NCBI GenBank assembly: GCA_030549495.1
Contig: JAUIRK010000014.1
Location: 592,501 to 656,500, forward strand
Source of the DNA: Nectonema munidae
Taxonomy: Eukaryota; Nematomorpha; Nectonematoida; Nectonematidae
DNA: 64,000 nucleotides
Direction of reading: 5' to 3'
Position 1 is the stretch's first letter, and each line of letters starts with the position of its first letter. This document shows, piece after piece, positions 12,653 to 25,400 of the stretch. Under the pieces are notes generated by a model. The model ran no database searches and was not told the DNA's origin. It worked only from the letters and a program-made list of their open reading frames with translations. The position numbers were made by a program, and so were the translations under genes.

Positions 12653-15577
12653 CCTATTATTTGTCCATTCATTTAAGAAAACTAAAAAAGTAGTGTAATT
12701 TTGCAAATATTATTTCTTATAGAATTCTTTTAAGTTTTTATCTCTAAATCGTATCACCGTTTACTGAATTTATATTTATGTTTTAAAACATCATATTTGA
12801 TTTAATAAAACAAAAAAACTTTATTTTTAAAAAAATGCAAAAAGAAATTTGACATATAATGCCTTTTTATTAAGTACATGTTCAATGTTCTTAACTATAG
12901 TAGAAAAAATTGTTCATTCAAATTGATATTCTAAATTTTATTATAATTAAAACTTGTAAATGTTCATTTACTTAAAAATATAGTGAAATTTCTATGTCCA
13001 ATTGTATTTAAATAAAATATCTAAACCATAGAAGCGAATTTTTCCCAAAAAAAATATATAAATTACATGCCTTTATTGGATATATAGGAGCCCGTATAGA
13101 TTACTTGTATTTCTCTTTGATATATATGTATATTTATTTAAGAATATATGTAATATATATGTACGATGCTTATGTCTGTTTGCGCTAAAGTGTTATTTTA
13201 TAAATTTAAATATATATATACCGTAATTATGTAATTTGTTATGCAAGTAATATTCATGGAGGTATGGATGGATAATTGTTCTAGTATAATTTAGGTTACA
13301 CGCACAGATACAGCGAATATTTGAGAAAGCACTAAGACTATAAGATGGATGAAAGAAAATGATATTGATGAGGTTGATTTTTGAATAATTCTCTTTGATT
13401 TCATTAATTTTGCATGTGCCTGTGGTTTTGTTTATATTTATCCTTAGTTCACTAAAATATTTATATATGTATCAATAATAATTAATACGCAATTAATATG
13501 GATTATTAAAATGAGGTTTAATTGGTCTTGGTACAGCTATTATTATAACTAACCTATTTCTAGCAAAGATAAGCCAAGACCTTTAATCCTTGTAAATTAT
13601 TATCATTTTTATCCTTTCCATTTTGCATAGCGCAAAAGGCATCCCTTCTAAAGAACTGGCCTATTTTGTGCCAAACAGTTTTAACCATTCCTATATCTCA
13701 AGAAGAGGACGATGAATTAAGAGTAGGGAGAAGATGTTTTAAAAGTTTTATTTTTAAACTGGATTCTCAAAAATATCATTTATTTAAATTACCATCAAGT
13801 ACCCATGAAGGAGTTTGCCACAAAGTGTTTATGCAGTAATGTGTACATTTTTTTAGTATAGTAAAGTAGATCTTAGAAAATTATAAATTTTTGCGTACTA
13901 AAAGGGAGAATGAAAATTCAACTTTCAAATAACACTCATTTTGACTGGAAAATTTAATTTAAAAACGAAGGTTTTACAGAATAAATGTATATAAGAAAGC
14001 TAACTTTAGCTTATAAAACAATACAAATAAAAATAGTTAATAAAGTATTAATACAAATATATATACATAGGAAATGCCTCCGAGGCTTTGCCAAGATATC
14101 GATTAAATATTTAGGCTATATCTATCATATATGTTTAGAAACACAGTAAAATACACAAAGTTATTTTATACGTATTTCTATCATTGATACGTCATTTAAT
14201 ATTTTGTTCTGTATACAATTGTAATGATTCGGATTCGAAAAAATGTTGAAATGAGGTCATTAACCTCATATTTATCTGAGAATTTTTTCAATTATAGTTT
14301 TTTTTTTGTGTTTCTTATTAATAAACCATCTTATAAATGAATTATAATCGTAAAAAATGTCTAAAAATTTAGTCTAAATAAATTCTCTTTCGCGGCCAAA
14401 AAAACAAAATATACAATTTTTAGATTTTATTTATAATTGAAATTTTAACTATTATATAAAATTTTAAAACAAGAGACATCACATCAGAAATATTTTGGCA
14501 AGAAACCAAATCTGAGAAAAATTTAGGATTTGATATCCTTGGAAGACGCAGTTAGAAAATATTTGCCTCCTATAAATTTTTTAGTAATTATAAACAATAC
14601 TTCCAAAATATCAACCGTGTACATCTTCTATCTTTGTGAAAGACAACGTTACAAAATTTTTAAAGTGTTATTGGCTGTTTTGCTTTCAATATCTATAATA
14701 TCAAATTGAAAAGAAATATTTCACGAAATTGAAACTATTTCTTAAAAACTGCCATCCATATTAGATAATAAGGTATTTCAAAATAATTGCTAAAGAAATT
14801 ATTAAAATTTGGGAGGCTTACACTGCTTAAAATAATCCACTGATTACGTTGTAATATTTAGTAAAGCAAAAAGCCCTGCATTCTTTTCAGAATCCTTAGA
14901 AAACTATGGCAGAATGTTATCCAAAATTTATCTTAAATTTTATTTCATGGAGAATCAGATATGATGTATTTCTCTGATAAAATATACCAAAAGACTTTAC
15001 TTGAATATGCTCTCTTTAATTTCTGGATTAAAGCTTGCTGGATCGCAAAGTAGACAATAAATCATACAAGGAGGTTAACATTAGCTAACCGCTTAGATAA
15101 GACGTGCTTGCCCATCCTACTAGCTTGAACCAACAAATTACTTCGTACACTATGATACTTTACATAGTCAATCGGTTTGAAATAAATAGAGATAACATGT
15201 TTCATAGCGAACAGATTTACATCTTTAACTTGATAAAAAGAATTTAAAAACAGACAGATCAAATACCACATGTATGCTTTTAAAAATTTTAAATATAATT
15301 TTTTTTCGCTTTTGCACGAAAATGTATAATATTTAATGATTATAATGAATGAGTTTTCTCAATTAGATTTTATCTAAGTTCTTTACTTGTATTTGAGATA
15401 TACTAAACATACTGAAACATTGATATTTCGCAAGATGATAGTCTTCCTTTACAGAAAATTTTTCTAATTTTTAGATTTTATATTGGAGAAGTACTGCTAA
15501 ATTAAAGTAAATTTGAATTGACACGTACCTTCACATTCTCAAAGCATAAAAAGTTGATAAAAAGTGAAGCCTCTATA
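12653..15577. other. AT-rich intergenic stretch, no gene recognised
   Basis: No coding or RNA gene seen on either strand. The open frame on the minus strand at 15062-15271 has no recognisable motif and lies in unconserved-looking AT-rich sequence. Confidence 0.5.
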
Positions 15578-16903
15578 CCTTTTTAACTATAAAATGGGAA
15601 TAGTTAATTTCAAAATTGGAATACAAAATTTCTTTTTTTATTTTTAAAATGCAATAGTTTTACATAAATGTACAATTTTATTGAAATATTAAAATTCCAT
15701 ATTTTCCACATTTAAAGCATAACTCACTTTGTTTTGGATGCTGGAAATACAATTTGGACATGTTGGCGTAATTTTATTTATCGAATCTAATATTATACCT
15801 TGAAGTGCTTTTGCTCTATTTTTACCAATTTGGAAGTTTTTTTTAAAGGTTTCTGCTAAAAAATTTTGAAGTTTAAAATTTAATTGTTTTTTTACATCCC
15901 TCTTTAAAAAAGAGCCTATGATTTCAATGTCATTAAACATAGGACTATAAGGAACTAATTTGAGAATTTTGTTGTTGTTAAACACTATCAAATTAACAAC
16001 TTCTTCAATAGCACTATGACATGGGGCATTGTGTAAAACTATTACAATAGATGATTCTAGTTTACCTTTAGATTCTCGTAAATATCTTCTGATAAAATCT
16101 TTTTCACTTTCTTTTTAAAAGACCTTTTCTGATTTCATAGTGTGAAAGGCCAATGTTGTCAATGCAACCATTTATATAAATATTTGAGTCTTTACTTCAA
16201 GCAGCAATAGTCGTACATCGTCCACTTTTTTTTGTTGATATTACTTGTTTTCTTGAAATAAGCAAGTTAAAATTTGTTTCATTTAAATAAAATTTTGGCA
16301 GTTTTTCAGATTGAAGTTTTAACAAATTTCCAGGAAGAATTTTTCTTACAATTTGTTTTCTAAAGAGTTCGTTTTTTCTAGCTCATACTCGACACTTTTT
16401 AAAGTAAAAAGCATTTTATCACGATGTTTGTAAATAGATGTTTTTAAAATTTCAAATTCAAAATATTTTTAAATTCAGAACATAATTCACCTAAAGTAAT
16501 TTTGGGATTTTTTCAGTAAAATCAATGTCTAACTCTTTTCCTTTAGTATTTATTTTTTTAAATATTTTACTTCCTCTTTTATCTGGTTTATCTCCTAACC
16601 AATGATATGCCGTTGTTTTATTTTATTTTCTGTTAAAATTTTTCTCCATTCTTCATTATTATCAAACTATTAATTTATTACATTGTTTCAAATGTGGAAT
16701 TGTGTGTCAAATAATTTATCAAAAAAATTAATTTTAAAAATATAAAAAATATTTCACAAAAAAATATTCAATATTTTTAAAATAAATTATTTAATTCTCA
16801 AATTTGATTTTTCTTTCAAAATTAAAGTGTTTCAATTTTAAAATTTTTATTCCCTTACTATTCCCATTTTGAAATTTTCTATTCCCATTTTGAAGTTAAA
16901 AAC
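15578..16903 (-). mobile_element. Tc1/mariner-superfamily transposon, complete ends, dead transposase
   Basis: A 1.33-kb element bounded by TA on each side (15576-15577 and 16904-16905). Its inverted ends read CCTTTTTAACTATAAAATGG (left) and GTTTTTAACTTCAAAATGGG (right, inverted). The motif AAAATGGGAATAG occurs twice in tandem in the right end and once perfect, once decayed, in the left. Minus-strand coding remnants follow the IS630/Tc1/mariner DDE fold. YLNETNFNLLISR (near 16285) sits where 'DETNFN' is usual. IVLHNAPCHSAIEE (near 16030) sits where 'DNAPxH' is usual. KLVPYSPMFNDIE (near 15930) matches 'PPYSPxLNPIE'. The first two catalytic Asp appear as Asn and His, and there are frame breaks between blocks, so the copy is inactive. 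The longest open piece is 15689-15991. The C-terminus carries CPNC, unusual for a classical mariner. Confidence 0.85.
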
Positions 16904-16905
16904 TA

Positions 16906-19900
16906 TTGTTCAGTATATGCAGTTGAATCAAGTCACAAACATATATTAACTAAACATCTTCTTTCATTTCTAAGGGTCATTAAAGTGGAAATTAAGACAT
17001 GATTGAATATTGGAGTCACATGTATTCAAAATAAAATTAAAAAATTTTAAATTCTGTACACAATACGAGTGCATATTTAAAACAGCTTTTATAAATTCTT
17101 TTTAAGTAGATAACCAATTCTTGACTAATGAACAATTTCCTCAAAATAATTTGAGATATTGTTGTCAAAACATGTATGATTAAGTATAATCGATCTATCT
17201 TGTTAGAAATTTTTCTATAATAGCTCATAGATCGATAAGTAATGTAATACAAAATGCTCTGAGTAAAAGTTTTCTTTTTCCAAATTTCAAAAATTAAAAT
17301 AAAAAAGTAAACATTTTTTTTCTTTAATTATTTATATGACTTTTTCCTTTCAAAAACAATATAAATATTTCATTTAAGTTCCTTTGAAGGAATTTTTCAT
17401 CTTACCTATTGCATATTGTATATTAATCAGGTTTATCAAAATTTTTAAAATTCGATTTGAACACATTGAATTAAAATTATATAAATCATTTATGAAAGAG
17501 ATCAAACGAGGTATATTCCCTATTCCTAAAGTAGCATATAATTTTAATGAGATGTCTCTATGAAGTGCTTGATTGCTCTGATGACATTCAAACAAAAGAT
17601 TCATGTGAATAACGTTGATGATGTTGCATACCACTACTCACAAGGCCACTCGCGACCTCACTAAGTCTATCTATATCATATTATGAATGGAATTAAATAC
17701 CTCTTCCTAGCTTTTGACTTTTTCAGCGTAAGCCATCTTTTTACAATTCACCTCAAAATAATCGATTTTCAATATATTTAGGATTCTTAAATTTAAACTT
17801 TTAATGACACGAATTTTAACAAAATATATATATTTTTAAAGAATTGAGATTTATAACATTGTGAAATAGGTTTATTTTAAACAAATTTTGATATAGACGT
17901 GAAGAATAGCATGTTTAAATTTTTTAATTATTTTTTCTAAATTTGTGAACTCAAAATACATGTGCAATGCTTCTCTTAACATATGGCATAAATACACAGT
18001 AATTTATTATGCTTGTCTTGTTTCTTATATATTTGACACCTGGTAAAGAATAATGAAGGAAAAATGATAATTTGTTAGTTATTGAGTTAGTAAATTAGTC
18101 ATTAAGTTAATTTATTGGTTGTTAAATTAGTTAGTTTATCCAGATTAATTGGTTAGTGTTAGTTATATGAAGGTTACTTACGTAGTTATTTGTTTTTTCA
18201 AAAAAATTCAAATAAAATCTTTATACTTTTTTTCAAAAAAATATTTTTATAAAATGAAAATTAGTAAAAAAACAAATTTTTTAACATTTTTTTTAAATAA
18301 AAATTAATTATATAAACGTTCTATTTCTTTTTATAGTTTTTTTACTTACTTAATTTTTTATCTAGTAAAAATTACTAAAATATTAGTTGTACTAATCAGT
18401 AAAAAATGAAATTTTTTTTTTAATTTAAAATTGCTATTTTTTGCGCTTAACAACGAGTTATTAACAAATTTTAAGATTCTTAGAGAAAAACTTTTCAGGA
18501 AGTTGAGGTTCTATTTTTTAATTCATCATCAATTTTCCTTTAGTTTTGCAGATTTTATATAAAAGTTTATGTTTTGAAATCAAATTTTGTAAATGAAAGA
18601 GTATATTATATTTTAAAATATTTTATTATCTACTAAAATAAAATTGGAATAAGTTGCCTTATTAACTTTTTAAGTCAGTAACTGACCCATTTAGTTATAA
18701 ATAATGGTTATTAATACATAGTAATAATTCCCTACGCTACTTGACTACGATTATCCCTAGGCCCACTTAACTTTCCAATTTTAACTAGTCTCCAATTTTC
18801 ATATCAAATTTAAAATAGCCTTAATTGTGCGGCTATTTTCATGTCTAATTTAATTTCTTCATTCTTTTTTATTATTTTAGTGTCTTTTTTAAATAATACA
18901 AATAATAATAATAACTTTATTTACAAAAGTTTTACGAGAATCTAAAATTGATTGAAAGCAAAAAGTGAAATTAGGAAGATTTATTGATTTATCAAAAATC
19001 CCATTTGTAAAAAAGTTTTCTAAAACTTAAAAAAATGTTCATTTTACTGATTCTTTTTAAAAATTAATCAATATTTAAGATACACATACAATTCACTATA
19101 AAAAGAGGAGTTAAATGATTGTTATTTCAATATATTATTTTTTTAATTATTAAAAATTTTATAATTTAATGTTTATCTTCTGTAAAAATAAAAGAAATGT
19201 TTCTCCATGGTAAATATTTGTAAAATTAGTTTAAAACTTATTTTAAGCTATACAAAGTTTATATATGTATAAAGTTAAATTTGATCAAATGGTTTATTTT
19301 TGTAAATATATACACCGCCACCTAGCCTGCCATTGGGCATTTGGGAGCGTGGCCCTTTATCGAAGTTATGTGTCGTCCAATCATCAAAAAACTTGAAATT
19401 TACAAATAAAATCAATAATGGATTCATTTTATGACAAAATGCTTATACTAACAATATAATACAAATAAAGTGAAAATATAGAAAAAAATTATTGATATTA
19501 TTGACAGTAGCGATCAAATTATTTGAGCTTTCTACCTGTAATAAAAAGCAAATTTATAACTAAAAATTACTCTTTCTATAGATATGAGAAATAAAGATAA
19601 GAAATATTAACCATGATAAAATCAGAAATGTACAAAGAAATAGAAATAGAAAGAGACAAGTAGATAAAGGAGCTCATGAACACAGAGAGTAGAGTTGTTA
19701 TAAGCTACATTTGTTACTTTAATTTTAGACCAAGCTTGAGGGTAAACACACAGGGTAGTGCCCCATTTGATCTCTTCAATTAAAATTTATATATATATAT
19801 ATTTCATACTTAATGTTAATTTATTTTACATGAAACTTTATATTTATAATCCGTTATTTAGCTAGTTAATTATTTATATAAGTTAGGACTATCCTAACTT

Positions 19901-20028
19901 TCTTTTCTTCTTCTTCTTCTTAGGACTATCCATAATTTTACTCTATTAAAATATATTAAATTTAAAAAAAAATAAAAAAATTCTGTGAGAAAAAAAATTA
20001 GTTGGTTAAAATGATATATTTAGTTGAA
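16906..20028. other. AT-rich stretch with TTAGTTA-rich low-complexity patches
   Basis: No gene recognised. 18060-18180 is a degenerate array of TTAGTTA/ATTAGTT words; similar patches occur near 530-600, 20170-20240, 27360-27440 and 32765-32835. At 19883-19899 GTTAGGACTATCCTAAC is self-complementary, and TAGGACTATCC is repeated after a (CTT)n tract at 19920. Confidence 0.45.
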
Positions 20029-20166
20029 TTAACCCATTTAAGGCCAACCAAAGCAGACGATATCTAAAAAAACGCAGACGATTTATGTTCAAAGTCATTG
20101 AAAAAAGCAGACGACGATGAAATTACTTGTGTTCCAAAATAGGAACATTGGCCGTAAATGGGTTAA
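20029..20166. repeat. TTAA-flanked MITE, GTTCC palindrome
   Basis: 138 bp between TTAA sites. Left end TTAACCCATTTAAGGCCAAC; right end, inverted, TTAACCCATTTACGGCCAATG, followed by the palindrome GTTCCaaaataGGAAC at 20131-20146. The interior has three copies of GCAGACGA (20053, 20083 and 20109 regions). No coding potential. The TTAA target and CCC start fit a piggyBac-type non-autonomous element. Confidence 0.8.
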
Positions 20167-20518
20167 CGATAAATAAATTTACTAATAGGATTAATTAATT
20201 TTGAACATTTAGATCAATTAAGATAACTAAAGCTTTATTTTTGATTTTTAATCTATTCAAATAGCCAAGTTGGTTATTTTTCAATTTATATTTTTAAATT
20301 TTTGTCATGAATAACTATAGTTCTTAATTTTAGTAATATTAATTTGTTTCATTAAAAATAAGGTATACTTATTATAGAGATCGACTTTTAGTTGAATCTA
20401 CTTGAATCCATTTGAATCATTTAATTTAATCATGAAACTTGATTTTTTTAATCTAAGAAGTTAGTTTTACAAGATACGTTTATCATGATAAAATCCCTAT
20501 AAGATCAAAAAATTCTTA

Positions 20519-20654
20519 TTAACCCGTTAACGCCCAATGTCGACTATAGTCGACTTTACAAAAATAAAATCGTCTGCGTTTACAAAGCTCTTTAATACAA
20601 ATCTTCTGCTTTACATTAGATATCGTCTGATTATTCTGGTCGTTAACGGGTTAA
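20519..20654. repeat. TTAA-flanked MITE, GTCGAC palindrome
   Basis: 136 bp between TTAA sites. Left end TTAACCCGTTAACGCCCAATG, then the perfect palindrome GTCGACTATAGTCGAC (20539-20554). Right end, inverted, TTAACCCGTTAACGACCAG. The interior carries inverted GCAGACGAT and CAGACGATATCT words. It is closely related in interior and right end to the copy at 32206-32322. Confidence 0.85.
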
Positions 20655-21447
20655 ATTGAATTATTATTCAATTGGAATTAACTTGGAAAAATGAATCAAG
20701 TGGATTTAACTAAAAGGTTATGTTATATAGTATATATTATATAAATTAAGAGGAAACTAATTTGCATCTCATAAGATAGAATAAAATCGTTAATTTTAGA
20801 TCATATATTCATTTGAAGAAAGTTTACATATTTAAAATCAGTTCTTAGTAACTAACTTGTGGTGTACACCTAACCTAAATCTTTTAATAAAAAAGACTAA
20901 GGAAATTTTTTCCAACAACAATTTTTTCTCACAATTTTTATATTTGATATTTCTGTTTAAAAAAAAAATTCTTTAAAATTTGTTCAAAAAGAATTTATAT
21001 AAAAAAAATAAAATTAAAAAAAAGTAGCAACATTTAAAGTAAATAGTTAATTAGAATTAAAATTAAACTATATATATTTAACATTTTTGCCTTTCTTACT
21101 AAACTCAAAGATTTGTTGCAAAATCACTTGTATTGAAAGTATAAGCATTGCTTGCACAAAGAAGGAAAATGTATTCGTGGGGTTCACAAAATCTGCTTAA
21201 AAATAAAATGTACAACGAATTTATTATGTCCAAGACCTCTTGTTTGCTTTTGTATGACGATTTAGCTGCTTCGTTTGATTCACACGCGATGTTTGTTTGC
21301 ATGTACTACAAGTAGTCTAGTGAGTCCAATTTTACAAGCAAACATGCCTAAAGAAGCATATATGCCCCTTCATATATCTTCTCTGGGGGGCGTGAATCAA
21401 GTTTTAAAAATTTTTTATACCACAAATACTTGTCTTTGAATGCAAAT

Positions 21448-21936
21448 TATGGTTAGCATAAGTATCGAAAATTAGGAACCGATACCGATACCGAAAAAAA
21501 CTTACAAAACCGGGAAATCCCGGTTCCAAACGGTTACTTAAGGAGATATATAGACAGCAAAAAGATGCAATGAAATTGACGTTTTTGGTTTATTATAAAC
21601 AGATGTACACTTTTTCTTTCTATATATCATTATCATTAAAATGGTTCTAGGAGAAAAGTGTGCAAACGACAAAAGTGTGCAGCAGAGAAAAAAAAAAGAA
21701 AAATAAATCTTTTGTCGTTTGCACACTTTTCTCCGTTTACCATTAAAATGAGATGACAATGAAAAAAAGATTTTATATGAATGAAGTGCAGTAAAGTTTA
21801 ATGCAAAGAATTGCATAGTGAAATAAATCAATTACAACTAAGTTATTCTCGAACCGGGAATACTTTTCGGTTCTGAGACGGTTCCCAAATTTTTAGAATG
21901 GGGAACGTCCTAGTATTTCAGAACCAGGAGCTGCAT
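21448..21936. repeat. hAT-type MITE with 25-bp internal hairpin, copy 1
   Basis: About 490 bp, nearly identical to 37658-38151. It shares ATAAGTATCGAAAATTAGG near the left end, a CCGGGAAATCCCGG palindrome, and a perfect 25-bp inverted repeat (21650-21674 and 21710-21734) around a purine-rich loop. The outermost bases have diverged from the second copy (GGTTAGCATAAG instead of TAGGGTTTGCATAAG), so its target duplication cannot be read. Open frames inside it follow only from base composition and are not genes. Confidence 0.8.
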
Positions 21937-22133
21937 ATTCTACAAAAAAATCCCACTTTACCTATAAAATGCTTCTATGTGTTCACTGTGCACTCAAGGA
22001 AAAGATGTAGTCACTTACATACATTTCATAAAATCCATAGTTTTTATTCTTTAAATAACAAAGAACATTTTTGATGGAAACGCTTTTTCTCTTTTCATTT
22101 TTGGGTTGAGACACATGCAGCACAAAGAGTCGA

Positions 22134-22474
22134 TACCTCGGTTTTCGAACGCGTCGTATACAGCGTATGAATCGGTTTTGGGACAAAAAATATGAAAGAA
22201 TTTTGTCTTTGTGCTCGAAAATAATTTCACTTATCAAACCCGGAAAGTGAAAGTGTTTGGGTGAAGCAACAAAAGTTTGCTCATTCCACCATTAGGATTA
22301 CATGTGTTTTGTGTTTACCGCTTTTTAGTGAGTTATCTATAATTACAAAAAATAGTCATTGTTGAAATTGTAACAGAACCCCGCGAATCAATTTACACTA
22401 TTCCTTATGAGAAATTTTTTCGGTATGCGAATATCCTCTCAGGACCGATTGTGTTCGAAAACCGAGGTGCCATT
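22134..22474. repeat. MITE with TACCTCGGTTTTCGAAC ends
   Basis: Inverted termini TACCTCGGTTTTCGAAC (22134-22150) and GTTCGAAAACCGAGGT (22453-22468) bound about 340 bp without coding content. This terminal sequence is of a type common among short DNA-transposon derivatives. I cannot decide the superfamily because the target duplication is not clear. The minus-strand open frame covering 21983-22237 overlaps this border and is not a gene. Confidence 0.6.
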
Positions 22475-25400
22475 GTATATTGCATTCAATGTGTACTCTA
22501 AATTTCATGCTTATAACTTGATAAAATCGAGTATTCAAAGAGTTTATGAGGAAGTTCCTGAGGCACTGAGACCTTAAGTTATATGCTGCTATTCAGAAAA
22601 CATTTAATTAGATTTCCAGCGAATTGCTTCAGGCATGCATAAAGAATATGTGGGAATTTTACATAGAATTACTTTAAATTTCAGCTTATTCCCTTACAAT
22701 TTGATAAAAAGCATAATAAATATGTATTCGAGAAATTGAATTTCGACCATAAAAATTTAAGACCGCTCATTTTATGCAACTCATAAAATAAATAAATCAA
22801 TCAATGTTAATATATTGATAAATATTATGCTATAGTATTTCATAAATTATGCACAAATTCAAACCACTTTCATCTCTAAAACAAAAACACTAAAATATTT
22901 GCTTGTCACATTAACGTCTCCTTTTTATTTACCCTAAGCATGTCTTTTTTCAATCATGATTAAATGATTCGCGATGGAGGCACGTTCACTTGAAAGAATA
23001 AGGATTCGTTTAAAAATAGTTTCGCGTTTGTCTAAAATTTATCTTTAAAATGAAATATATGCAAACTATTCTGTTTCCTGATTATTTTTTCATATTGATA
23101 TGATTTTCGAGTTGTTTGTAAAAAATCGTAATTTCAACATTGTGGTTACTTGTATATTTTGATTTGAGTTTTGTAACAATTTTGTAAACATTTGATTAAT
23201 GTAATTTTAAGAACGTTGAGTGTTCATGAATTTTAAGATTTATATATATGTTTGTAATAATGCAATCGTTTTGTTTCCAATGATTTTTTTTCATCTATAT
23301 AGTTTAGGTTTCTGCTTTATCTCGCTTCTTATTATGGAGTTTTTACTGTATTTTTTCCTTAAACTATTATCTTTTCTATGAAATTTATGTTTTCTAAAAA
23401 TCAATTGATAACATTAACTTATAAATATGGAAATCTTTTTTTCAGGCGAGAATGGTGTGGGAATTCAAAATTTCAAGCCTTATTGCTTCTCTAATTTCCA
23501 AAATATTTATAAAAAATATTTATACCCATATTATGAGAACTAATACTTCTGATGTTACATTTTACTTTAAACGTTAACACTCACTGTTCAACTTTTTCCC
23601 TTGATTGATATGTACAAAGATTTTATTTTAATTTATTGGTGTTTAAAAGCAATTATCTAAGCTGAGATGCCTTTTACAAAAATATTAGTGAGGTGTGCTA
23701 CCTTTACTTTATCTAATTTATATTATGTGTGGTAGGTGTGTGCGTGAGTCCATGTTTCTGTATTTGCAGCGTGCTTCTCATTTTTGCACGAGCTATTGAC
23801 TGCACAATTTAGTCGTATCACGGCAAGAAGGATAGAAAAGCGCAGAGACTCTCATTACACATTTATCTAATGCATAATTTTATAAAATTAGTTATGTAGA
23901 TATGTAGTGAAGAAATACTTAATATGGTTTATCCAGTGGCTCATTCAGAATTTCTAACTGTGGCCAAAAATATTTTCAAGAGGTTTTGTGAATTCGGAAA
24001 ATTTAATTTCTTTGAGTATTTTACGTTCTCGAGGGGTAATATCTTAGCTAGTGGTCATAACACTCTATCCTACCAAAGCATCTTCTTTTATCAGATAGAT
24101 GTTACATTTTACGTGTCAAATTTTGTGTATATAAATTTTGTAAATATGCTTTGCAGATTTTCGAATAATGAAGAAATTCGAAAGTATTGTAAACCTACTT
24201 ATCCTATTTCCACCCTTGTAAAATAGTCTAAAATAAACGAAATGACAATTCAATTAGCTTGAACTATAAATTAAAAAAGAAAGTCATGATGAGTTCGTAC
24301 TTGTTCGATTAAAGATTGGCGTCTTTTCAATCAGCGCGCGATTTGTTTGCGTATTACGAAAACTTGCTCAAAACTTCGCAAAAAGCAACACAATTTACTG
24401 AGCAGCTTGTGTATTTCTAAACCACGATTGTGATGATAAAAATGAAAAAAGTCGATTTGTATCCGCGAAGAAGCCTTACAGAGCAAGCTTCTTTGCGTAG
24501 TTCTTAGTCCTACTTTGCTCTTCAGGTATGACATAAGATTTGTTCCTTGTGTGCAGAGTTGTTCTTATGCACATTTTAACCGATGTAAATGTATTGATCC
24601 TCGCCTTGATTGGGCTCCACAGAAGTATGAAAATTTTAACCAAAACTTAGACTTATTAAAACTTTTTTTGATTTTATAATTAATTTTACCATTTTTTTCC
24701 TTCCTAGCTTTTCTAAAGTTTAATTTATATTTTTTTTATTTTCACGTCAATCTATATTTTATCTAGTTCGAATAAGCTTAAATACATTTATTCGGCCCTT
24801 TTGATCAATTTTGAAACACTATTAATACCCATCTTTTTTAATATTAAAATGTTTGCTTGAATGCATAATTATCATGGTTACATACTTTAAAAGTACAAGG
24901 GTTTTACTTGTTTATCTAGTTGATATTGGAGAAAATACAATTATAAATCGTTTTTTGCAGTGGACATTTCATCTGTTAAGACTAGGCTGACCAATATGAA
25001 CTGTACAGTACCGTTTTATTCATATTTTTTACAGGTCTCGTCTTTTTATAAATGTCCTGTTTTTATCACAATAAAATTTGATCCGTCTAGTTAAGACCGG
25101 ACCTGCTTAGATGCGAAAGAAAAGCAAAAAATGTATTTGTTGTGATAAAACACACTTATACTTTTTAGAGTGTAGGCAAATATTTTGAAATAATGTATTG
25201 AATATATCTTCTTATTTAGCTTCATCTTTTCCCGCATTTATTTAGGGTCGATGTTTGTGAGCAGCGCCTTTCCTCATTTACTTCCATGTGTATTTGTCTA
25301 AGGAAGCATTTCTATAAATATATAAATAATTGCGATAGCAAATAAAATAATTAGAAATTAATCAAAATTTACTAAGTAGTGTCAAACATATTTTTTATTT

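Noticed and set aside
19883-19931. Telomere-like TTAGG sequence
   Set aside because: Only isolated TTAGG words within a small palindrome; no tandem array.
23924-24226. 100-codon open frame as a host gene
   Set aside because: No domain, no splice context, composition like surrounding AT-rich DNA.
24975-25120. Repeat end (GGCTGACCAATATGAAC and following)
   Set aside because: Looks like a dispersed repeat start, but no partner end or second copy in the window.
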